From an uncultured Aggregatibacter sp. (GTDB lineage Bacteria > Pseudomonadota > Gammaproteobacteria > Enterobacterales > Pasteurellaceae): DNA of 27,190 nt. The stretch is from positions 1 through 27,190 of the forward strand of contig NZ_CABFLM010000056.1 of assembly GCF_901873365.1 (NCBI RefSeq). The letters are read 5' to 3'. Positions 7,479 through 14,073 of this stretch are shown piece after piece. Numbering within the stretch: position 1 is the stretch's first letter; each line of letters begins with the position of its first letter. The notes under the pieces were generated by a model. The model worked only from the letters and a program-made list of their open reading frames with translations. It ran no database searches and was not told the DNA's origin. Both the position numbers and the translations under genes were made by a program.

Positions 7479-8351
7479 CTATTGGCGCGTTTTCGCTTGT
7501 AGAATGCCATCTGTGATAATCAAGAGCATGGCAAGGACCAAACAAATAAACAGCGGATAACTTTGCGCATCAATCTTTTCACCAATTAATAAGGAAATTC
7601 CCACCATCAGGCAAGGCTCTACATAACCAAGTAAGCCCAGCAAATTCATCGGCAAATGATTGCTGGCAAGAATGTAAGAATTAAGTGCCGTGCCGCTAAT
7701 TAAGCCAAGCAGTAGCAATAAAACCAAAATATTTGGATTGCTTTGTTGTACTTGGGCAATATCCACTTGCCAGGCGAAGTAAATACAAAATGGCAAAAGG
7801 GTCAACATTTCTAAGAAGAATGCCGCAAGATCGGTGATTTTCCACATTCGTCGTACCACAAAGTAAGAGGTATATCCCACGCAAATTACCAACGCCTCCC
7901 AGGAAATTTCCCCTTTTAAGGCAATGTTGGAAATCACCCCCACGGCGGCAATCAGTACGGCTAAGAACTTAATGCGTGAAATCCGTTCTTTAAAAATAAT
8001 TCGCGCTGCCGCTACCATCACTAAAGGCAGCAATAAATAACCAAAAGAAACACTCAACGAGCTACCATTATTAGGTGCCCACAAAAATAGCCACATTTGA
8101 AAGCCCATCAACGCACCGGTAAAGAGAAAAGCCAACGCAAAGTGCGGTTGTCTTTGAATACGTTTTAAATGGGCAATCAGCGCCATTTTTTGTTTAAACA
8201 AAATCACAGCAGCCGCCACAAAAGGCAAAGTAAATACAATGCGATAACCGAAAATATCTGTGCCACTCAAAGGCAGCAACAGCGTAGAAAAATAATACAT
8301 GTAGCCAAACAGCAGAGAGGCAAATAAAGAAAACGCAACGCCTTTTAGCAT
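7479..8351 (-). CDS. rarD: EamA/RarD-type membrane transporter
   Basis: This is a 290-residue, very hydrophobic protein with about ten predicted transmembrane helices in two EamA repeats, as in drug/metabolite exporters. It starts MLKGVAFSLFASLLFGYMYYF and contains GYRIVFTLPF and LLGYVEPCLMVGISLLIGE, the conserved second-half EamA motif. It resembles the Haemophilus RarD homologue, but the transported substrate is unknown; the RarD name (chloramphenicol sensitivity) reflects homology only. AAGGAG precedes the ATG. It follows ilvY by 27 bases on the same strand, so ilvY-rarD is probably one transcript. That pairing next to ilvC hints at, but does not prove, a role with branched-chain amino acids. 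Confidence 0.88.
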   Translation of the reverse strand: MLKGVAFSLFASLLFGYMYYFSTLLLPLSGTDIFGYRIVFTLPFVAAAVILFKQKMALIAHLKRIQRQPHFALAFLFTGALMGFQMWLFLWAPNNGSSLSVSFGYLLLPLVMVAAARIIFKERISRIKFLAVLIAAVGVISNIALKGEISWEALVICVGYTSYFVVRRMWKITDLAAFFLEMLTLLPFCIYFAWQVDIAQVQQSNPNILVLLLLLGLISGTALNSYILASNHLPMNLLGLLGYVEPCLMVGISLLIGEKIDAQSYPLFICLVLAMLLIITDGILQAKTRQ

Positions 8352-8378
8352 AAAAACTCCTTAAATCATGACCGCACT

Positions 8379-9257
8379 TTACGCTAATAACTGCCAAAAT
8401 GCACGCACTAAAGGGCGTTCTAAGGCAGGCTTCAAGGCGCAAACACCGAGTTCAAAAGGGGGTATCGGTTCCTCTAACTGCAAGGTAGAAATTTGGCTGT
8501 TCAACGGGCTATTTTTAATCACCACGTCGGGCAATAATGCCAAACCACAGCCCAATGCCACCATGGACACAATGCCCTCATGCCCCGCCACGGTGCCATA
8601 GATTTTCGGGTGGTTGATGCCTTTTTGTTTAAACCATTCTTCAATCCGCTGCCGTGCCATGCCGTCTAACGGCAAGATAAAAGGAACCTGTTGCCAATTG
8701 ATGGGATCTTGCTGTAATAACTGCGTCGCCGAACATGCCACACGAGGCGCAATCATCGACAACGCAATATCATCGATATAATGAAATGTCACCGCACTTG
8801 GCAATACCGGCGGTTTCCCCGCTAATGCCAAATCCACCTTCTGCGCCTGGACCAAATGTACCGCCTGCGCCGGATCGCCTGTGGTCAGTTGAATTTCCAC
8901 TTTCGGATAATGTGCACGGAATTTATCCAAAATCCCCGGCAAATGGCTATACGCCGCCGTCACCGAGCAATACAATTTGAGTTCCCCGCTAAGCTCTTCC
9001 TCTTGGGTATGCAACTGCTGTTGAAATAGCATCCAATTCTGCCACTGCTGCTGTGCAAACGCCAAAAACACCTCACCATTCGGCGTTAACGACACCTGTC
9101 GATTATCCCGCCACAAAAGTTGCTGCCCCAATTCTTCTTCGATTTTTTGAATTTGACGGGACAAGGTTGACGGCGACATATGGTGCAACGCCGCCGTTTT
9201 GGCGAAGTTTTGGGTTTGGGTGAGGGTGATGAAGATTTTGAGATCGTTAAAGTTCAT
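8379..9257 (-). CDS. ilvY: LysR-family activator IlvY
   Basis: IlvY is the LysR-type regulator that activates ilvC when acetolactate or acetohydroxybutyrate binds. The product from the ATG at 9255-9257 is 292 residues, near E. coli IlvY length. The longer frame to 9320 adds residues read from a palindrome and is not favoured. The winged helix-turn-helix is at about 18-60 (HMSPSTLSRQIQKIEEELGQQL). The effector domain has SGELKLYCSVTAAYSHLP and VSMVALGCGLALLPDVV, both distinctive of IlvY. The divergent neighbour is ilvC, as in E. coli, but the gap is 735 bases and full of repeats. No convincing Shine-Dalgarno sequence precedes the ATG. An uptake sequence overlaps the stop (8371-8379). Confidence 0.93.
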   Translation of the reverse strand: MNFNDLKIFITLTQTQNFAKTAALHHMSPSTLSRQIQKIEEELGQQLLWRDNRQVSLTPNGEVFLAFAQQQWQNWMLFQQQLHTQEEELSGELKLYCSVTAAYSHLPGILDKFRAHYPKVEIQLTTGDPAQAVHLVQAQKVDLALAGKPPVLPSAVTFHYIDDIALSMIAPRVACSATQLLQQDPINWQQVPFILPLDGMARQRIEEWFKQKGINHPKIYGTVAGHEGIVSMVALGCGLALLPDVVIKNSPLNSQISTLQLEEPIPPFELGVCALKPALERPLVRAFWQLLA

Positions 9258-9290
9258 AATATTTGTTTTGCTTAAGTTTGATTTGGGTTT

Positions 9291-9313
9291 CGTACTCAAC
9301 GTCGTTGAGTACG
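9291..9313. repeat. Near-perfect 23-bp palindrome upstream of ilvY
   Basis: Arms CGTACTCAACG (9291-9301) and CGTTGAGTACG (9303-9313) are exact reverse complements around a single base. It lies 34 bases upstream of the ilvY start codon, at the left end of the repeat-filled ilvY-ilvC gap. It could be a REP-type hairpin, a regulator site or a leader hairpin; the sequence does not decide between them. Confidence 0.75.
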
Positions 9314-9319
9314 AGTTCA

Positions 9320-9492
9320 TTTTCTTTGCTTGCCCAAAGAAAACGAACCAAAAGAAAAGGCACCCCGGATAAGCCGCTTGACCTTATTTCAATGCAATTT
9401 TCTTGACGCTAAATTTCGAACTCGCTTCGCTCAAACAAAGCGAAATTTAGCTAAAAATTGCATTTCCATAATGGCGTCTTACACGGGGCCCC
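9320..9492 (+). repeat. Intergenic palindromic element, copy A
   Basis: This stretch begins with the hairpin TTTTCTTTG / CAAAGAAAA (9320-9343) and an A-rich purine segment ending GGCACCCC. A long nested hairpin follows: outer arms TGCAATTTT (9393-9401) and AAAATTGCA (9454-9462), inner arms GCTAAATTTCG (9408-9418) and CGAAATTTAGC (9441-9451). It ends near the palindrome GGGGCCCC (9485-9492). The same order of blocks recurs on the opposite strand at 9595-9785, so these are two diverged copies of one element. Short open frames across it are not credible genes. Confidence 0.7.
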
Positions 9493-9523
9493 ATTTTTCT
9501 GAGCATCATTCTAAAAATAGGAT

Positions 9524-9585
9524 CGATTTTAAAATCGTTATTTCAAATAAAAACACTTAAAAAATTAACCGCACTTTAACGTTAA
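9524..9585. repeat. Two short perfect palindromes and an uptake sequence between element copies
   Basis: CGATTTTAAAATCG (9524-9537) and TTAACGTTAA (9576-9585) are perfect palindromes. Between them lies an uptake sequence, ACCGCACTT (9568-9576). They sit in AT-rich DNA separating the two inverted element copies. No promoter or gene could be assigned here. Confidence 0.6.
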
Positions 9586-9594
9586 TAATACTCG

Positions 9595-9785
9595 GACAAA
9601 TTTAGGCCCCATCTGAACCGCCTGAGCGACTTGTAATTTTTAGGAAATTTTCGCCTGTTTGAACCGCTTGCGGTGAGTTCGAAAATTTCCGTTAAAAAAA
9701 TTACAACCAAGCGAAGAACAGCGGTGAAGCTGGGGTGTGCTTTCTTTTTGCCTACTTTTACTTTGCACAAGCAAAGACAAAATCC
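9595..9785 (-). repeat. Intergenic palindromic element, copy B (inverted relative to copy A)
   Basis: Read on the minus strand this copy has the same blocks as copy A. They are a CTTTGC / GCAAAG hairpin (9761-9776), an A-rich segment leading to GCACACCCC, and a nested hairpin. The nested hairpin has outer arms TTGTAATTTTT (9631-9641) and AAAAATTACAA (9696-9706), inner arms GGAAATTTTCG (9643-9653) and CGAAAATTTCC (9680-9690). A GGGGCC end block closes the copy. Arm sequences differ between copies but pairing is kept, which suggests compensatory change and a functional hairpin. The loop includes a small ACCGC / GCGGT hairpin (9663-9674). Confidence 0.65.
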
Positions 9786-9797
9786 TTAGATTTTGAA

Positions 9798-9862
9798 CGT
9801 TGGCTTTGCCAACGACACGAAGTGCAAGCGTAGCGCAGTAAAAAGTAGGTCGCCCTAGGGCG
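9798..9862. repeat. Further hairpins next to the ilvC control region
   Basis: CGTTGGC-TTT-GCCAACG (9798-9814) is a 7-bp hairpin and CGCCCTAGGGCG (9851-9862) a perfect 12-bp palindrome. The latter is preceded by GTAG (9845-9848), resembling the GTAG-plus-hairpin form of the REPs elsewhere in the window. They lie between element copy B and the ilvC operator. Their status as REPs is inference. Confidence 0.5.
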
Positions 9863-9884
9863 AAATCCCTAGCACCATATGTAA

Positions 9885-9899
9885 TTGCAAAAACCGCAA
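9885..9899 (+). promoter_or_regulatory. Probable IlvY operator upstream of ilvC
   Basis: TTGCAAAAACCGCAA has inverted TTGC / GCAA ends and contains the T-N11-A core of LysR-family sites. It is centred about 64 bases upstream of the expected ilvC transcription start, the usual place for a LysR recognition site. A second GCAA half-site (9927-9930) lies beside the -35 region, where an activation site would be expected. Assignment to IlvY rests on position and on the known divergent ilvY-ilvC control in E. coli. Confidence 0.55.
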
Positions 9900-9920
9900 C
9901 ACAAAATCCCAATAATATCA

Positions 9921-9949
9921 CTTTACGCAACACAAAAACACCCTATAAT
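9921..9949 (+). promoter_or_regulatory. Sigma-70 promoter of ilvC
   Basis: A perfect TATAAT -10 box (9944-9949) is preceded at 16-17 bases by a weak -35 box (CTTTAC or TTTACG, 9921-9927). A poor -35 next to a LysR-type site fits an activator-dependent promoter. ilvC begins 44 bases after the -10 box. Confidence 0.7.
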
Positions 9950-9992
9950 CACCCAAACCTAAACAAACACTCCCACACAAAAGGAAAATATC

Positions 9993-11471
9993 ATGGCTAA
10001 TTATTTCAATACCTTAAACTTACGCCAACAATTAGATCAATTAGGTCGTTGCCGTTTTATGGATCGCAGTGAGTTCGCAACGGAAGCGAATTTTTTGAAA
10101 GGCAAGAAAATCGTGATCGTAGGTTGCGGTGCACAAGGGTTAAACCAAGGGTTAAATATGCGTGATTCTGGTCTAGACATCAGCTACGCATTACGTCCGG
10201 AAGCCATCGCAGAAAAACGTGCGTCATTCCAACGTGCCACTGAAAACGGCTTTAAAGTGGGCACTTATGAAGAACTGATTCCAACCGCCGATTTAGTCAT
10301 TAACCTCACCCCGGACAAACAACATTCCAAAGTGGTTGCTGATGTGATGCCGTTGATGAAAAAAGGTGCGGCATTGGGCTATTCCCATGGTTTAAACATT
10401 GTTGAAGTGGGCGAGCAAATTCGTCCTGACATCACCGTCGTAATGGTGGCACCAAAATGCCCGGGTACAGAAGTACGTGAAGAATACAAACGTGGTTTTG
10501 GCGTGCCGACCTTGATCGCCGTGCACCCAGAAAATGACCCACAAGGCGAAGGTTTAGAAATCGCCAAAGCTTGGGCGGCGGCAACCGGTGGTCATCGTGC
10601 AGGCGTGTTAGAATCCTCTTTCGTGGCGGAAGTCAAATCCGACTTAATGGGTGAACAAACCATCCTTTGCGGTATGTTGCAAGCAGGTTCTCTCATTTGC
10701 TACGACAAATTAGTGGCTGACGGCAAAGATCCGGCTTATGCGGGCAAATTAGTGCAATACGGTTGGGAAACCATCACCGAAGCCTTAAAACAAGGCGGCA
10801 TCACATTGATGATGGATCGCTTGTCCAACAGCGCAAAATTGCGTGCGTTCGAGTTAGCAGAACAAATCAAAGAAGAATTGGCGTTCTTATTTGCCAAACA
10901 CATGGACGATATCATCAGCGGCGAATTCTCCCGTGTGATGATGGAAGACTGGGCAAACGGTGATGCCAACCTCTTAAAATGGCGTGAAGAAACCGGCAAA
11001 ACCGCTTTTGAAAACGCACCGAAATATGAGGGCAAAATCAGTGAGCAAGAATATTTCGACCATGGCGTGTTAATGATTGCGATGGTGAAAGCCGGTGTGG
11101 AATTGGCATTCGATACCATGGTAGCCAGCGGCATTTACGAAGAATCCGCTTACTACGAGTCCTTACACGAATTGCCGTTAATCGCCAACACGATTGCGCG
11201 TAAACGTTTATATGAAATGAATGTAGTGATTTCCGACACGGCAGAATACGGTAACTACTTATTTGCTAACGTTGCCGGCCCGATTATGCAAAAAGCATTG
11301 GTGCCGACTTTACGCAAAGGCGACATCGGTGAACCGACACCAACCGTGGAAATCGACAACATCACCTTACGCGATGTGAACGATGCAATCCGCAATCACC
11401 CGGTAGAATTAATCGGTCAAGAATTACGTGGTTACATGAAAGATATGAAACGAGTGTCATTGCAAGGTTAA
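9993..11471 (+). CDS. ilvC: Ketol-acid reductoisomerase (NADP+), class II, IlvC
   Basis: IlvC isomerises and reduces 2-acetolactate or 2-aceto-2-hydroxybutyrate to the dihydroxy acids, the second step of valine and isoleucine synthesis. It uses Mg2+ and NADPH. The 492-residue product is the long, duplicated-domain class II form found in enterobacteria and relatives. The N-terminal Rossmann domain has VGCGAQGLNQG and RPEAIAEKRASF. Metal and catalytic residues Asp217 and Glu221 lie in SDLMGEQTILCG, and Glu389 and Glu393 in YYESLHELPLIANT, numbered as in E. coli. AAGGAAAA gives a good ribosome site. The gene is divergent from its activator ilvY and ends at the terminator at 11491-11517. Confidence 0.98.
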   Translation: MANYFNTLNLRQQLDQLGRCRFMDRSEFATEANFLKGKKIVIVGCGAQGLNQGLNMRDSGLDISYALRPEAIAEKRASFQRATENGFKVGTYEELIPTADLVINLTPDKQHSKVVADVMPLMKKGAALGYSHGLNIVEVGEQIRPDITVVMVAPKCPGTEVREEYKRGFGVPTLIAVHPENDPQGEGLEIAKAWAAATGGHRAGVLESSFVAEVKSDLMGEQTILCGMLQAGSLICYDKLVADGKDPAYAGKLVQYGWETITEALKQGGITLMMDRLSNSAKLRAFELAEQIKEELAFLFAKHMDDIISGEFSRVMMEDWANGDANLLKWREETGKTAFENAPKYEGKISEQEYFDHGVLMIAMVKAGVELAFDTMVASGIYEESAYYESLHELPLIANTIARKRLYEMNVVISDTAEYGNYLFANVAGPIMQKALVPTLRKGDIGEPTPTVEIDNITLRDVNDAIRNHPVELIGQELRGYMKDMKRVSLQG

Positions 11472-11490
11472 TGGAAACATTCATAATGTA

Positions 11491-11517
11491 AAAAAGCCGG
11501 CGATATTGCCGGCTTTT
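11491..11517. terminator. Bidirectional terminator between ilvC and gyrB
   Basis: The GC-rich stem AAAAAGCCGGC / GCCGGCTTTT (11491-11501 and 11508-11517) has a 6-base loop. It is flanked by an A run on the left and a T run on the right, so it can end both ilvC from the left and gyrB from the right. It lies in the 85-base gap between the two convergent stop codons. Confidence 0.9.
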
Positions 11518-11556
11518 CTATGCTTGTGTGAACAGGATAAAACGCAATAGGCTGTT

Positions 11557-13977
11557 TTAAATATCCAAATTCGCTCTTAACGCATTACTTTCAATGAATT
11601 CGCGACGAGGCTCTACTTCATCCCCCATTAAGGTGGTGAATAACTGATCTGCCGCCACCGCATCTTTGATAGACACTTTCAACATGCGGCGAGTGTTTGG
11701 ATCCATTGTTGTTTCCCAAAGCTGTTCCGGGTTCATTTCACCTAACCCTTTATAGCGTTGAATCATCAAACCACGGCGAGATTCTTTCATTAACCATTCA
11801 ATCGCTTGCTCAAAAGAAGTTACTGCAACTTTACGTTCACCACGCATAACATAAGCATTTTCTTCTAATAAGCCGACCAATTTTTCACCCAATGCAATTA
11901 AGCGGGCATATTCATTACCGGTCACAAATTGGAAGTTCAAGAAATAATCCGTATCAATCCCGTGTGTTCTTACTGTTAATACCACTTCATGTAAGTTTCG
12001 TTCAGCATTGAATTGCAAACGATAGCTATAATGTCTGCCGTCAGTTTCTTTTCCATTTAAAGAAGCAACTAAATAATCAGCCCAAGAATTGACCGCACTT
12101 TCCTGTTGCATTAACGCTGTGGTCAACGCCGGTTGATAAATCAATTCTTTCAACACACTTTCCGGATAATAACGGCTCAAGCGGGTCGTCATTTTTTGTA
12201 CTGCAAGATATTCGGAAGCGAGATTTTGTAACGCCACACCTTGCATGCCCGGTGCATTGTCATTCACATAAAGTGCCGCATTTTCCAACGCAATCGCCAA
12301 TTCAAATTCCGCCATGGCTTCATCGTCTTTAATGTATTGCTCTTGTTTGCCTTTTTTCACTTTATACAACGGTGGCTGGGCAATATACACATAACCGCGT
12401 TCAATCAGCTCCGGCATTTGACGATAGAAGAAGGTTAATAACAACGTACGAATGTGTGAACCATCCACGTCCGCATCGGTCATGATAATAATGCTGTGAT
12501 AACGCAATTTATCCGGGTTATATTCGTCACGACCGATACCGCAACCTAGCGCCGTAATCAATGTACCCACTTCCGCAGAAGATAACATTTTATCAAAGCG
12601 GGCTTTTTCCACGTTCAAGATTTTCCCTTTTAACGGCAGAATTGCTTGGTTTTTACGATTACGCCCTTGTTTTGCCGAACCGCCCGCAGAGTCACCCTCC
12701 ACGATATAAAGTTCGGATAATGCCGGATCACGTTCCTGACAATCCGCCAATTTACCCGGCAAGCCGCCTAAGTCTAGTGCGCCTTTACGACGAGTCATTT
12801 CGCGCGCTTTACGTGCGGCTTCACGGGCACGTGCCGCATCAATAATTTTGGTCACGATGATTTTTACATCGTTTGGATTTTCCAACAAATAGGTTTGCAA
12901 ATACTCGTTCATCAAAGATTCCACCGCACTTTTTACTTCGGAGGAAACCAATTTGTCTTTGGTTTGAGAAGAGAATTTTGGATCCGGTACCTTCACGGAA
13001 ATCACGGCCACCAAGCCTTCACGGGCATCATCACCGGAAGTCGCCACTTTAGATTTTTTGGTGTAGCCTTCGTTTTCCATGTAGTTATTCAACGTACGGG
13101 TCATCGCCCCGCGGAAACCTGCCAAGTGCGTACCACCATCGCGTTGTGGAATGTTGTTGGTAAAGCAGTAAATGTTTTCTGCATAACCATCGTTCCATTG
13201 CAACGCAATTTCCACGCCAATGCCGTCTTTTTCTGCAGAGAAATAGAACGGTTTCGGGTGGATTGGCGTTTTACCACGATTGATATATTCCACAAACGCT
13301 TGAATACCACCTTCATAATGAAAATGGTCTTGTTTGTCGGTGCGTTCGTCAATTAAACGAATGGAAACGCCGGAGTTTAAGAAAGACAATTCTCTTAAAC
13401 GCTTGGCTAAAATATCGTATTCAAATTCAATATTAGTGAAGATAGTCGGGCTTGGCCAGAAACGCACGGTGGTACCGGTTTGGGTGGTTTCGCCGATGAC
13501 CGCTAACGGAGCAACGGGATCGCCAAGGCGATAAAATTGTTCATGCACTTTGCCTTGACGGCGAATAGTCAGTTGTAATTTATCAGACAATGCATTAACC
13601 ACAGACACGCCCACACCGTGCAAACCGCCGGAGACTTTATAGGAGTTATCGTCAAATTTACCGCCCGCATGCAAAACCGTCATAATGACTTCTGCGGCAG
13701 AAACACCTTCTTCCGGGTGAATATCTACCGGAATACCGCGCCCGTCATCTTGCACGGAAACGGAATTATCGGAATGAATAGTCACGATAATGTCACTGCA
13801 ATAACCTGCCAAGGCCTCATCAATGGCGTTATCCACCACCTCAAAAACCATATGGTGTAAACCTGTTCCATCGTCTGTGTCACCGATATACATGCCGGGA
13901 CGTTTACGCACCGCATCAAGCCCTTTCAGCACTTTAATACTGTTTGCACCATAAGTTTCTGGAGTAGTTGTTGACAT
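11557..13977 (-). CDS. gyrB: DNA gyrase subunit B, GyrB
   Basis: GyrB is the ATPase subunit of the A2B2 gyrase that introduces negative supercoils. The 806-residue product is the long Gram-negative form with the extra insert in the C-terminal Toprim region. The GHKL ATPase has EVVDNAIDEA (Glu46, Asn50), QDDGRGIPVD (Asp77) and GGLHGVGVSVVNALS. The transducer domain carries QTKDKL. Toprim motifs are IVEGDSAGGSA and DADVDGSHIRTLLLTFF, and the tail has QRYKGLGEMNPEQLWETTMDP. The quinolone-associated segment around EGDSAGGSAKQGRNRKNQ looks wild type. The promoter is at 14015-14023 on the minus strand, and the gene ends at the terminator shared with ilvC. Uptake sequences lie inside at 12092-12100 and 12923-12931. 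Confidence 0.98.
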   Translation of the reverse strand: MSTTTPETYGANSIKVLKGLDAVRKRPGMYIGDTDDGTGLHHMVFEVVDNAIDEALAGYCSDIIVTIHSDNSVSVQDDGRGIPVDIHPEEGVSAAEVIMTVLHAGGKFDDNSYKVSGGLHGVGVSVVNALSDKLQLTIRRQGKVHEQFYRLGDPVAPLAVIGETTQTGTTVRFWPSPTIFTNIEFEYDILAKRLRELSFLNSGVSIRLIDERTDKQDHFHYEGGIQAFVEYINRGKTPIHPKPFYFSAEKDGIGVEIALQWNDGYAENIYCFTNNIPQRDGGTHLAGFRGAMTRTLNNYMENEGYTKKSKVATSGDDAREGLVAVISVKVPDPKFSSQTKDKLVSSEVKSAVESLMNEYLQTYLLENPNDVKIIVTKIIDAARAREAARKAREMTRRKGALDLGGLPGKLADCQERDPALSELYIVEGDSAGGSAKQGRNRKNQAILPLKGKILNVEKARFDKMLSSAEVGTLITALGCGIGRDEYNPDKLRYHSIIIMTDADVDGSHIRTLLLTFFYRQMPELIERGYVYIAQPPLYKVKKGKQEQYIKDDEAMAEFELAIALENAALYVNDNAPGMQGVALQNLASEYLAVQKMTTRLSRYYPESVLKELIYQPALTTALMQQESAVNSWADYLVASLNGKETDGRHYSYRLQFNAERNLHEVVLTVRTHGIDTDYFLNFQFVTGNEYARLIALGEKLVGLLEENAYVMRGERKVAVTSFEQAIEWLMKESRRGLMIQRYKGLGEMNPEQLWETTMDPNTRRMLKVSIKDAVAADQLFTTLMGDEVEPRREFIESNALRANLDI

Positions 13978-14014
13978 AATTCTTCTCTGTGTAATTCGTA
14001 AAAAATTGGGCGGG

Positions 14015-14032
14015 ATTATAGCAAAATTTTGC
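14015..14032 (-). promoter_or_regulatory. Putative gyrB promoter with extended -10 and upstream palindrome
   Basis: On the minus strand TGC-TATAAT (complement of 14015-14023) forms an extended -10 box. It is followed by a GC-rich discriminator (CCCGCCC). The perfect palindrome GCAAAATTTTGC (14021-14032) directly abuts the -10 box on the upstream side. No good -35 box is seen, which is tolerable for an extended -10 promoter. GC-rich discriminators are common at supercoiling-sensitive promoters, and gyrB is known to respond to DNA relaxation in E. coli; the link here is inference. Confidence 0.6.
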
Positions 14033-14073
14033 GCAATTAGCTAAACATAACTGCACTTAAACGGCACGTAGGC

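Noticed and set aside
9330..9933. Small open frames of 60-100 codons in the ilvY-ilvC gap
   Set aside because: They read through diverged palindromic elements, lack ribosome sites, and look like the spurious lysine-rich proteins often annotated over such repeats.
11557..13977. Quinolone- or coumarin-resistance mutations in GyrB
   Set aside because: The Toprim segment and ATP-site motifs read as wild type where I can compare them; nothing unusual was seen.
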